DNA of 64,000 nt from DAOMNN01 sp050486545 (lineage in GTDB: Bacteria > Pseudomonadota > Gammaproteobacteria > Burkholderiales > Rhodocyclaceae), in NCBI GenBank assembly GCA_050486545.1, contig JBJHDM010000009.1, positions 22,066 through 86,065 on the forward strand, in the 5' to 3' direction. Below the pieces are notes generated by a model. That model did no database searches. It was not told the origin of the DNA and saw only the letters and a list, made by a program, of their open reading frames with translations. Below are positions 18,371 through 25,812 of this stretch, in pieces (the stretch's first letter is position 1; each line of letters begins with the position of its first letter). The position numbers and the translations under genes are program-made.

Positions 18371-19654
18371 GTGGTCACCAAGATCGGCAAGTACGAAATC
18401 AAGAGCCTGATCGGCGAAGGGGCGACCAGCATGGTCTACCTCGCGCACGACCCCTTCGCCCAACGGGACGTCGCACTCAAGCAACTGCACCCGGAGATGC
18501 TGCGCGACAAGGATCGCGGTCGCCTCTATCGTCACCTCCTGATGAACGAGGCGGCCCTCGCGGGCAAGCTCAACCACCCTCACATCGCACAGATCTACGA
18601 CGCCTCGGTCGCCGAAGAGGAAGCGTACGTCGTCATGGAGTATGTGCCCGGCGGCACCCTTGAAGCCTTTACGCAGCGCGGCTCGCTGCTCCCGTTCGAA
18701 CGACTGGTCGAGATCATCTTCAAGTGCACGCGCGCCCTCGACTACGCCTTCCGGCACGGCATCACGCATCGCGACATCAAGCCGGCCAACATCCTGCTGG
18801 TCGACCCGCACGGACAGGACATCAAGCTTTCCGATTTCGGCGCAGCATTCCATACGGCCAGCGATACCACCCAGGTTTCCGGAGTCGGATCACCGGCCTA
18901 CATGTCGCCGCAACAGATCCGCGAAATGCCGGTGGACCAGCGTACCGACATCTACTCGCTGGGCGTGGTCATGTATCAGTTGCTCACCGGCAAACTACCG
19001 TTCGAAGCTGACAACAACTACAGCGTGCTCTACCGGATCGCCAACGAAGAGGCGATCGCGCCGTCCGAGGTCCGCCCCGAGGTTCCGGCCGCACTGGATG
19101 CGATCGTGCGACGGGCCATGGAAAAGGACCTCGATCGTCGCTATCAGGGTTGGGCCGAATTCTCGCAGGACCTGGCGCAAGCCTTCCGGAATCGCGCCCT
19201 GAACACCACACGCGAGGTGATTCCGGAGACCGAGCGCTTCCAGACGCTGCGCGAGCTGAGTTTCTTCCGCGAATTCAGCGATGTCGAGATCTGGGAGATC
19301 GTCGGCTTCTCGAAATGGGACCGTGCCCAGCCCGGTACGGTGATCATGAAGGAGGGAGAAGCGGGCGATCATTTCTGCTTCCTCGCCAACGGAGAGGCGC
19401 GCGTGCGCAAACGGGGGAAGCTCCTGAACCTTCTCACCGCTGGGGATTGCTTCGGCGAGATGGCACTGTTCTCTGCCGGAGGGGGGATCCGCTCGGCATC
19501 GGTCGAAGCCATTACCGAGGTCAGCGTCGTGCGGATCGGAGCAGCCTCGCTGCAGCACGCCTCCGACACCTGCCGCATGCATTTCTACAAGGCCTTTCTC
19601 GAAGTGCTGTCGACGCGCCTGTCGCTCGCCAACGCCCGCATCGCCAACATATGA
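18371..19654 (+). CDS. Ser/Thr protein kinase with C-terminal cyclic-nucleotide-binding domain
   Basis: Hanks-type kinase fused to a CRP-like sensor domain, 427 aa, with no predicted membrane segment. Kinase domain about 7-265: P-loop GEGATSMVYLA, the lysine in DVALKQL, catalytic loop HRDIKPANILL, DFGAAF, and an activation-segment SPAYMSPQQI. The cNMP domain is about 290-410; its phosphate-binding cassette FGEMALFSAGGGIRSASV keeps the Glu and Arg expected for cyclic-nucleotide contact. Start is GTG with AAGGAG seven bases upstream. It lies 29 bases after argH and overlaps the next gene by four bases. Inference: kinase activity may be controlled by cAMP or a related nucleotide. Substrates are unknown. 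Confidence 0.9.
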   Translation: MVTKIGKYEIKSLIGEGATSMVYLAHDPFAQRDVALKQLHPEMLRDKDRGRLYRHLLMNEAALAGKLNHPHIAQIYDASVAEEEAYVVMEYVPGGTLEAFTQRGSLLPFERLVEIIFKCTRALDYAFRHGITHRDIKPANILLVDPHGQDIKLSDFGAAFHTASDTTQVSGVGSPAYMSPQQIREMPVDQRTDIYSLGVVMYQLLTGKLPFEADNNYSVLYRIANEEAIAPSEVRPEVPAALDAIVRRAMEKDLDRRYQGWAEFSQDLAQAFRNRALNTTREVIPETERFQTLRELSFFREFSDVEIWEIVGFSKWDRAQPGTVIMKEGEAGDHFCFLANGEARVRKRGKLLNLLTAGDCFGEMALFSAGGGIRSASVEAITEVSVVRIGAASLQHASDTCRMHFYKAFLEVLSTRLSLANARIANI

Positions 19655-20586
19655 CGGACCCACACGATCGGTCGGCACGCACGAAAACTGGCCCTACGGA
19701 TACCCCGCTCGCCGCAATCGAAGAAGCGATCCGCAACGCAACCGGCTCACGCTTTGCAGTGCATGGCAGCGAACCCGTCGGTGGTGGCTGCATTCACGAT
19801 GCGATCACGGTCACCGACGGCCGCTTGCGCTATTTTGTCAAATCGGGACCGGTCGCCGCACTGCCGATGTTCGAGGCCGAAGCAGACGGCCTGGCCGCCA
19901 TCGCGGCAAGCGGTGCCTTTCGCACGCCCGAGGTCGTCGCTGCGGGCCGGGACGACCGCCATGCCTTCCTGGTTCTCGAACATCTCGAGATCCATCCAGT
20001 GCGTACGCCCACCGAAGGGGAGCGCTTCGCCGAAGCCCTTGCGGCCCTGCATCGTACGGAAGGCAAGCGATTCGGCTGGCACCGGGACAACTATCTCGGT
20101 CGCACGCCCCAGTCGAATGCCTCGATGGACAACTGGGCAGCGTTCTTCATTCGTCACCGACTGCAGCCTCAATTCGAACTGGCCCGCTCGAATGGCCTTG
20201 ACGGCGCGCTGCTACGTCGGGGCGACCGATTGATGGAGCATCTGCCCGCCCTGTTCCTCGAGTACCGTCCCCGACCGAGCTTGCTTCACGGAGACCTCTG
20301 GCATGGCAACGCCGGCATCCTGCCTGACGGCACACCGACCGTCTTCGATCCGGCTGTCCACTACGGCGATTACGAATCGGATCTGGCGATGGCCGAGTTG
20401 TTCGGAGGTTTTCCGGAGAACCTGTACGCCGCCTACCACCGCCACCATCGACCGGACCCGGGTCTTGCATCCCGCCGACTGCTCTATACGCTTTATCATA
20501 TGCTCAACCATCTGAACCTGTTCGGGCGGGCCTACCATGGAGAGGTCGAACGCCGCCTCGCCCGACTCGAGGCCTTGCTTTCCTGA
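19651..20586 (+). CDS. Fructosamine kinase family protein
   Basis: Member of the fructosamine-3-kinase/APH fold family (311 aa), which phosphorylates ketoamines formed by glycation so that they decompose. Visible motifs: the lysine in LRYFVKSG, FEAEADGLAAI, the catalytic loop LLHGDLWHGNAGILPDGTPTVFDPAVHYGDYESDLAM (catalytic Asp in HGDLWHGN, metal-binding Asp in FDPA), and the family-typical FGWHRDNYLGRTPQSN. The ATG overlaps the Ser/Thr kinase stop (ATGA), so the two are translationally coupled. The coupling of a protein kinase and a protein-repair kinase is unusual; a direct functional link is not established. Confidence 0.9.
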   Translation: MTDPHDRSARTKTGPTDTPLAAIEEAIRNATGSRFAVHGSEPVGGGCIHDAITVTDGRLRYFVKSGPVAALPMFEAEADGLAAIAASGAFRTPEVVAAGRDDRHAFLVLEHLEIHPVRTPTEGERFAEALAALHRTEGKRFGWHRDNYLGRTPQSNASMDNWAAFFIRHRLQPQFELARSNGLDGALLRRGDRLMEHLPALFLEYRPRPSLLHGDLWHGNAGILPDGTPTVFDPAVHYGDYESDLAMAELFGGFPENLYAAYHRHHRPDPGLASRRLLYTLYHMLNHLNLFGRAYHGEVERRLARLEALLS

Positions 20587-21100
20587 ACGGGCCGCACGAC
20601 ACGATCGAGCCAGGACGATGTCGGAATTTTTTACAGTCCCTCCCTTTACCGATCGCATGCCCCCTCATCTCCGCGGGATATGCGTCTGCCCATCTGTCGG
20701 CATCCCGTTCAGACGTGACGACCAAGCCATTGTTTTTTTGTTACAAAATGTCCGGCCATGGCAATCCGCCACGAGACATGATGTCTGGCCGGCGCAGGCC
20801 GTTCGACGCCAGCCTTAACGGCATGAGAATTGCTTGTTAACTGCGCAGGCTGTGCACTTGGACACGACATTGCGACATGCTTTCTTGCTAGAGTGCTATG
20901 CAAGCGTCCATGCAGAGATCGAAGGGTGCCCCGACCGGCTTGACGTGCGTGCCGGCGGACCAGCGGGAGGCCCGGTTCCGATCGGAACGACCGAGACGTA
21001 GGGGTACCGGGAGCGATTCGCTCGGAAGGCCACGAAGCCTAGCCGAACGACCAACGGATGATCGTCGCTTCCTGGCCGCACAGAACGGAGTAAACAGCTG
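20587..21100 (+). other. 514-base intergenic region upstream of the PqqD/HprK-like cassette
   Basis: No convincing gene: short frames here lack good ribosome sites and typical codon use. The first part includes AT-rich tracts around 20627-20645 and 20733-20750, unlike the surroundings. A GG-N10-GC sigma-54-like element is at 20859-20874. The following ~220 bases look like a structured leader: a perfect 14-base palindrome GTTCCGATCGGAAC at 20975-20988, then a GAGCG-ATT-CGCTC hairpin just beyond 21010. I could not match the leader to a riboswitch class I know. Confidence 0.5.
20859..20874 (+). promoter_or_regulatory. Candidate sigma-54 promoter for the 21.1 kb cassette
   Basis: TGGACACGACATTGCG has the invariant GG and GC ten bases apart plus TT before the GC, but departs from TGGCAC at three places. 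It lies about 230 bases upstream of the first cassette gene. Partial match only, so chance occurrence is possible. Confidence 0.35.
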
Positions 21101-21880
21101 ATGAGCGATCAAGCAGACCCGAAGGGCATACCCGGCGAACAGACCGGGCAAGCGCCCCTCCCCGCGGAGTCCGATGCCCAGGGCACGAACGCATCCCGAC
21201 GGCGCCTGACCCAGGCAGGCCTGGCCGCACCACTGATCCTTTCCCTTTCGCCTCGACCGGTCTGGGGTTCGCGCGGGCGCTGCTCGCTGTCGGGCGACAT
21301 CTTCTCGGCCAACGTTTCGAACATCGACCACGAGTGTACCGCCGGCCAGGGATGCACGCCGGGATTCTGGAAGAACAACACCGAGGCCTGGGCCTGCACG
21401 CCGTACTCCCCGGGACGTTGCCTCGAACGCGACACGGGTGGCAATTGCGTGACGTGGGATGCCTTCGGTGCCGGCACCCCGTTCCAGAGCGTCTTCGGCT
21501 ACGCCCCCACCTGCGCCCCGTCTTACGCGACCTTGATGGAGGTGCTGCAGACCAAGGGATGCCAGGGCGGACTCGACTGGCACGCCGTCGGTGCGGTGCT
21601 CAATGCGGCCTGCAGTTCGATTGCCTACGGCGCGACGGTCGAACAAGTGGTCGAGGCCTATGCCAAGGCCCGGACCGGAGAAGCCTCGACCGAACTCGTC
21701 AAGGACGTGTTCGACAACATGAACAACCGTGGTTGCCCGATCGACCGCTGGGGCCAGTGCGAAGAAGGTTTCACCCTGAACGAAGCCAATGAGTGCATCC
21801 CCGTCATCCTCTCCAGTACACCTCAGGACACGGACGACGACGGCAAACCGACGAAGCCAGGGCGTCGCCCAAGGAACTAG
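21101..21880 (+). CDS. Cys-rich exported protein, putative partner/substrate of the HPr-rel-A-like cassette
   Basis: 259 aa, function unknown. Residues 1-32 are polar. Then comes a Tat-like signal: RRRLTQAGLAAPLILSLS (33-50) ending at PRPVWG. The mature part has 12 cysteines (61, 79, 85, 99, 107, 116, 138, 154, 171, 212, 220, 232) and the motif CTPGFWKNN (85-93), recalled from a group of exported proteins of unknown function (TPGYWKNH-type). The C-terminus is hydrophilic, with an Asp run and then basic residues (DTDDDGKPTKPGRRPRN). The stop is immediately followed by the ATG of the PqqD-like gene, so the two are one operon. Inference: it is the protein acted on by the downstream kinase and transferase. 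An even number of cysteines suggests disulfides. Confidence 0.8.
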   Translation: MSDQADPKGIPGEQTGQAPLPAESDAQGTNASRRRLTQAGLAAPLILSLSPRPVWGSRGRCSLSGDIFSANVSNIDHECTAGQGCTPGFWKNNTEAWACTPYSPGRCLERDTGGNCVTWDAFGAGTPFQSVFGYAPTCAPSYATLMEVLQTKGCQGGLDWHAVGAVLNAACSSIAYGATVEQVVEAYAKARTGEASTELVKDVFDNMNNRGCPIDRWGQCEEGFTLNEANECIPVILSSTPQDTDDDGKPTKPGRRPRN

Positions 21881-22228
21881 ATGACGACCGCCGGAAGCAC
21901 GGCCTCGGGCGCGCTCACCGCCGCCGCCCTGCCATCGTCGCGCAAGCTCGCAATCATTCCGTTGCCCGCACGGCACGTACGCCAGTGGGAGGGCGACGTC
22001 GTCGTGTTCGACGAACGTTCGGGAGAGACCCACGTACTCACGGGACTGGCGGCAGACGTCTTCGAGCGACTGCGACGCGTTCCCGAGGACATCACCGCCC
22101 TGGCCGGCTGGGTGGACGCCGAGCACCCGGAGCTGGAGCTTGACACGCACATCGCACTCGGGAACATTGTCGGGGAACTGGACCGCCACCAATTGCTGCA
22201 GAGAACCCTCCCTTCCGACAGTGCCTGA
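21881..22228 (+). CDS. PqqD-like protein (HPr-rel-A system type)
   Basis: 115 aa. After ~25 loosely conserved residues the sequence fits the PqqD/RRE fold: ARHVRQWEGDVVVFDERSGETHVLTGLAADVFERL, then helices to about residue 105. PqqD-like domains bind leader peptides of ribosomally made, modified peptides and present them to enzymes. AAGGAA lies seven bases before the ATG. It begins on the base after the upstream stop and overlaps the HprK-like gene by eight bases. From memory this corresponds to the family named 'HPr-rel-A system PqqD family peptide chaperone'; the match should be confirmed with a profile search. Confidence 0.82.
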   Translation: MTTAGSTASGALTAAALPSSRKLAIIPLPARHVRQWEGDVVVFDERSGETHVLTGLAADVFERLRRVPEDITALAGWVDAEHPELELDTHIALGNIVGELDRHQLLQRTLPSDSA

Positions 22229-23129
22229 CGCCCAACTCGCCACGCTGCAAACTGCCCTGCGTACGACCGGCGTTGTGCTACGGATCGGCCCGTTCCTGAT
22301 CCGACTTCGCTCCCGCCTGGAATCCGTCGCAAGCGCGATCGGCCTGCACTACGACCGCCAGATTCTCGCTTCGGACGAAGCCTTCTGCGACTTTCACGTC
22401 CGTCTCGACCGATCCGCGGGACTTCGCGGAATCTGGCGGCCGCAGGCACGCTTCTTCCTTGACGAGAGTTCCCCGTTCAAGCCGCTGCCGCTGAGTCAGG
22501 CCTATCCGCTCTTCGAGTGGGGACTGAACTGGTGTATCGCCCAACATGGACACCGCTATCTGATGGTGCATGCCGCAGTCGTGGAGCGGGATGGGCATGC
22601 GCTGATCCTCCCAGGGGAACCCGGAGCGGGAAAGAGCACGCTCGCTGCAGCCCTGACCCTGTGCGGCTGGCGGCTCCTTTCGGACGAGTTCGCCCTGATT
22701 TCGCCGGATAGTGGCCTCGTAACCCCCTTGCCGCGTCCGGTCAGCCTGAAGAACGAGTCCATCGAACTCATCCGGAATCGTTTCCCGGAGGCCGTCCTCG
22801 GGCGCGCAACCCACGACACGAGCAAGGGCACCGTCGCGCACCTCAAGCCCCCTTCCAGCAGCGTGGATCTTGCGGACCAGGGATCCCTGCCCACCTGGCT
22901 CGTGTTTCCGCGGTTCACCAGAGGTGCGCGGACTTGCCTCGAACCCCTGCCGAAAGCCCACGCACTGTTGAGGCTGGCCGATGCGGCGTTCAACTACAGC
23001 ATCCTGGGGGCACGGGGCTTCGAGGCAGCCGCCGATCTCGTCGACCGGTGCCGTTGCCTGACGCTGCAACACGGCGACCTCGACGAAACCGTCGATCGAC
23101 TGAACGCATTACCCGCCGACCTGCCGTGA
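22221..23129 (+). CDS. HPr kinase-related protein (HprK-related kinase A)
   Basis: 302 aa with GTG start inside the end of the PqqD-like gene. The central region has the HPr-kinase pattern: a conserved His in MVHAAVVERDG (about 117), the P-loop LPGEPGAGKSTLAAAL (132-143), and an acidic site in WRLLSDEFALIS, corresponding to the second carboxylate strand of HprK. The N-terminal ~100 residues do not resemble the HprK sensor domain. HprK homologues in lasso-peptide clusters phosphorylate the precursor peptide, so phosphorylation of a Ser/Thr on a partner protein is plausible here. No HPr or PTS gene is nearby, which argues against a carbon-control role. Confidence 0.85.
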   Translation: MPDAQLATLQTALRTTGVVLRIGPFLIRLRSRLESVASAIGLHYDRQILASDEAFCDFHVRLDRSAGLRGIWRPQARFFLDESSPFKPLPLSQAYPLFEWGLNWCIAQHGHRYLMVHAAVVERDGHALILPGEPGAGKSTLAAALTLCGWRLLSDEFALISPDSGLVTPLPRPVSLKNESIELIRNRFPEAVLGRATHDTSKGTVAHLKPPSSSVDLADQGSLPTWLVFPRFTRGARTCLEPLPKAHALLRLADAAFNYSILGARGFEAAADLVDRCRCLTLQHGDLDETVDRLNALPADLP

Positions 23130-24220
23130 ATTCGCCTACCGCCTTGCTCCTGTCGGTCTTGACCCGTCCCGAGGCGGCGCCCGAGCGCCCCCTCGCAGAC
23201 TGGGATCTGCTCGTGCGCATTGCACGGGTGACGTCGCTGGAGGCCCGACTTCACCACCTGCTGGACGAACTCGGCACCTTGCCGCACATCCCTGAACGGC
23301 CGCGCCGGCATCTGGAAGCCGCTGCGATCCTCGCATCGCGACAACAGGACATGGCACGCTGGGAGATCGCGCAGATCCATCGCGCGCTCTATCCGGTCGG
23401 GATTCCCGTGGTGCTGTTGAAGGGCGCTGCCTATGTCATGGCGGAACTGCCGTGTGCCCGCGGGCGACTGTTCTCTGACATCGACATCCTCGTCCCACGG
23501 ACGGCGCTCAAGGAGGTCGAGCGGGCACTGTTCATTCACGGCTGGGCGGCGCAGGGTCATGACGCCTACGACCAGGCCTATTATCGCCAATGGATGCACG
23601 AGCTGCCGCCGCTCACGCACGTCCGACGCAAGAGCGTCCTCGACGTACACCATACGATTCTGCCGCCCACGGGCCGGCTCAAGCCGGATCCCCACAAGCT
23701 TCTGACCGCCGCGGTTCCGGTTGCGGGATACGATGACCTGTATGTGCTCGCCCCGGTGGACATGGTCCTGCACAGCGCCGCACACCTGTTTCATGACGGC
23801 GAACTGGAGCACGGACTGCGCGACCTCGTCGATCTGGACGAGCTTGTCCGGCATTTCGGCGCCGACGATCGATTCTGGCCGACGCTGGTCGAGCGTGCTT
23901 TCGAGATGGATCTTGCGCATCCGCTCTTTCTCGGATTGCGCTACACCCACCATTTCCTGGGTACGCCGGTCCCCGACCAGGTCTCGCGGCGATTGGAGTC
24001 CGCAGCCCCTCGCTCGGCTACGCGTGCATACCTGGACGCCTTGTTCCGTCGCGGTCTGGCCCCACATCACGCGCGGTGCGACGACTGGCTGTCACCGGCT
24101 GCGCGGTGGTTGCTGTACGTGCGCTCCCATTACCTGCGCATGCCGTTGCATCTGCTGCTTCCCCACCTTGCGCGCAAAGCGATGAAGCGTCGATTGCCGA
24201 CCCGCGAAGCGCTCCCCTGA
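23126..24220 (+). CDS. Nucleotidyltransferase family protein (NTP_transf_5-like)
   Basis: 364 aa, GTG start overlapping the previous stop by four bases. The core motif VVLLKGAAYVMAELPCARGRLFSDIDILVPR has the Lys-Gly strand, the Arg and the paired acidic residues (SDID) of the uncharacterised nucleotidyltransferase group NTP_transf_5. A third acidic strand is in KSVLDVHHTILPP. The rest (250-364) is helical and basic at the end. Members of this group accompany HprK-like kinases and PqqD-like proteins in lasso-peptide and related clusters. Donor nucleotide and acceptor are unknown. Confidence 0.85.
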   Translation: MNSPTALLLSVLTRPEAAPERPLADWDLLVRIARVTSLEARLHHLLDELGTLPHIPERPRRHLEAAAILASRQQDMARWEIAQIHRALYPVGIPVVLLKGAAYVMAELPCARGRLFSDIDILVPRTALKEVERALFIHGWAAQGHDAYDQAYYRQWMHELPPLTHVRRKSVLDVHHTILPPTGRLKPDPHKLLTAAVPVAGYDDLYVLAPVDMVLHSAAHLFHDGELEHGLRDLVDLDELVRHFGADDRFWPTLVERAFEMDLAHPLFLGLRYTHHFLGTPVPDQVSRRLESAAPRSATRAYLDALFRRGLAPHHARCDDWLSPAARWLLYVRSHYLRMPLHLLLPHLARKAMKRRLPTREALP

Positions 24221-24249
24221 CGCAATCATTCTCTGAAAGGAGCAGGACG

Positions 24250-24447
24250 ATGAAAAGACTGTTCGATCTCGGTGGAACGCTTACGGGACTGCTCGGGACA
24301 CTGGTCTGCGCCGCGGCCGTCCTTGCAAGGGTAGCCGGACAGCATTTTGTCTATGGATCGGAAACCCGCGCGTGGCTGCTCGGCGGCATCGCCTTGCTGG
24401 TGCTGGGATGCTTTCTGAAACTGCATGCCCTGACCAGCGATCGCTAG
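24250..24447 (+). CDS. Small two-helix membrane protein
   Basis: 65 aa. The chosen ATG has an AAGGAG ribosome site seven bases upstream, a much better context than any other start in this frame. Two hydrophobic segments (about 8-30 and 43-60) are separated by a short polar turn, and the protein ends in a basic tail (KLHALTSDR). It is 29 bases after the nucleotidyltransferase, so it probably belongs to the same transcript. I do not recognise a family. It might anchor the cassette enzymes, but that is speculation. Confidence 0.65.
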   Translation: MKRLFDLGGTLTGLLGTLVCAAAVLARVAGQHFVYGSETRAWLLGGIALLVLGCFLKLHALTSDR

Positions 24448-24564
24448 CGGATCGCGGGGTCGGCCTGACTGGGTCGGCAAGGCGGGCGAGGCAGTCGATG
24501 GCGGGCACCTTGACAACGAGTGCAACGCCGCCGGCGCGGCCGGACTGACCCACCCGGTTGCGGA

Positions 24565-24885
24565 TTATTCCTTGGCGACCCCCGCAAGGAGTTGCTGCAG
24601 TTCGCCGTTCTCGAACATTTCCTTGACGATGTCGCAGCCGCCAACGAACTCACCGTTGATGTAAAGCTGCGGAATCGTCGGCCAGTTGGCGTATTCCTTG
24701 ATGCCCTGACGCAGTTCGTCGCTCTCGAGGACATTGATTGCGGCCACCTGGGTAAGCCCGGATTGCTTGAGCACCTGGACCACCGCGGCGGAAAAGCCGC
24801 ACTGGGGAAACTGGGGCGTGCCCTTCATGAAAAGCACCACCGGGTGGGCATTGACCTGTTCGCGGATGTAGTCCTGGATGTTCAT
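24565..24885 (-). CDS. grxD: Monothiol glutaredoxin (Grx4 family)
   Basis: 106-aa monothiol glutaredoxin with the CGFS active site (FPQCGFSAAVVQVL), a [2Fe-2S] carrier used in iron-sulfur cluster trafficking. WPTIPQLYINGEFVGGCDI is the conserved TIP and GG glutathione-binding region. The start is ATG 24885 (MNIQDYIREQV), the usual family N-terminus; the longer open frame upstream has no support. It is the last gene of hemA-prfA-prmC-grxD, 62 bases after prmC. Confidence 0.95.
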   Translation of the reverse strand: MNIQDYIREQVNAHPVVLFMKGTPQFPQCGFSAAVVQVLKQSGLTQVAAINVLESDELRQGIKEYANWPTIPQLYINGEFVGGCDIVKEMFENGELQQLLAGVAKE

Positions 24886-24947
24886 GTTCGACGCCTGAAA
24901 AGTTGAGCGGAATAGTCGGATAATTTTAGGGAGCGGCGGCAGTACAG

Positions 24948-25811
24948 TCAAGCGTGTCGACGCGAAGAATGGCTGCGCCCCAGCCACTGCCCGCCCGTTG
25001 CACGCTCGATCCCGGCAAGATCCCGATACGAGCCGATCGCGGCGAACCCCGCATCGGTCAACAGGCCGCGCACGCGGCAGGCCTGATTGTAGCCGTGCTC
25101 GATGAACAGCCAGCCGCCGGGATCGAGATGCTGCGTGGACTGGGCGACGATATGGGCGATGTCGTCCAGGCCTTCGGGCCCGGAGGCCAGTGCCGATGCC
25201 GGCTCGAAACGGACGTCCCCTTGCTCGAGATGCGGGTCGCCGGCGGCGACGTACGGAGGATTGGCGACGATAAGCTGAAACCGGTCTCCGCCCAGGGCCG
25301 AGAACCAGTCGCTCTGGACGAACGAAACGCTTGCCTTCATCCGCACGGCATTGCTCATGGCAATCAGCAGGGCATCGCGCGAGCGGTCCACGGCGGTGAC
25401 ATCGGCACCGGGAAGCTCCCGGGCCAGCGTGATCGCCAACGCCCCGCTACCGGTTCCGAGGTCGAGCACCCGGGCCTGCGGCCGATCGCCGAAGCGGGCA
25501 AGCGCAAGTTCGATCAGCAATTCGGTTTCGGGCCGGGGAATGAGTACCGCGGGAGACACCATGAAGGCACGACCGTAGAATTCGCGCTCTCCGACCAGAT
25601 ACGCAATCGGCTCTCCCGCCTCGCGCCGCTCGACCAGCCAGCGAAAGCGTTCCCATTCGGGGGGCGCGAGGATTGCCTCGGGCCAGGCAACCAGGCGGGC
25701 GGCGGGGCAGCCGAGCACATGGCGCAGCAGGATTCGCGCCTCGCTCAGCGCGATGCGCTTGCGCGCCCAGTCGAGGGCGTCCCCCACTGCGGGAACGGTC
25801 GTCTCGCTCAC
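24948..25811 (-). CDS. prmC: Peptide chain release factor N5-glutamine methyltransferase
   Basis: Methylates the Gln of the GGQ motif in release factors RF1 and RF2 using S-adenosylmethionine. Motifs: YLVGEREFYGRAFMVSPAVLIPRPETELL, SAM-binding VLDLGTGSGALAITLA and the catalytic NPPY (LIVANPPYVAAGD). A GTG start at 25811 with AGGAGA upstream gives 287 aa, standard length. The start lies two bases before the last base of prfA, its substrate gene. A longer frame to 25868 lies in prfA. Confidence 0.95.
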   Translation of the reverse strand: MSETTVPAVGDALDWARKRIALSEARILLRHVLGCPAARLVAWPEAILAPPEWERFRWLVERREAGEPIAYLVGEREFYGRAFMVSPAVLIPRPETELLIELALARFGDRPQARVLDLGTGSGALAITLARELPGADVTAVDRSRDALLIAMSNAVRMKASVSFVQSDWFSALGGDRFQLIVANPPYVAAGDPHLEQGDVRFEPASALASGPEGLDDIAHIVAQSTQHLDPGGWLFIEHGYNQACRVRGLLTDAGFAAIGSYRDLAGIERATGGQWLGRSHSSRRHA

Positions 25812-25812
25812 C

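Noticed and set aside
20880..21100. Possible c-di-GMP or other known riboswitch
   Set aside because: The key conserved stretches of the c-di-GMP, TPP, cobalamin and SAM classes were looked for by eye and not found. Only generic hairpins are visible.
20898..21101. 67-codon frame directly before the exported protein gene
   Set aside because: Arg/Ser/Pro-rich, no ribosome site, and the DNA is hairpin-rich. More likely leader RNA than a gene.
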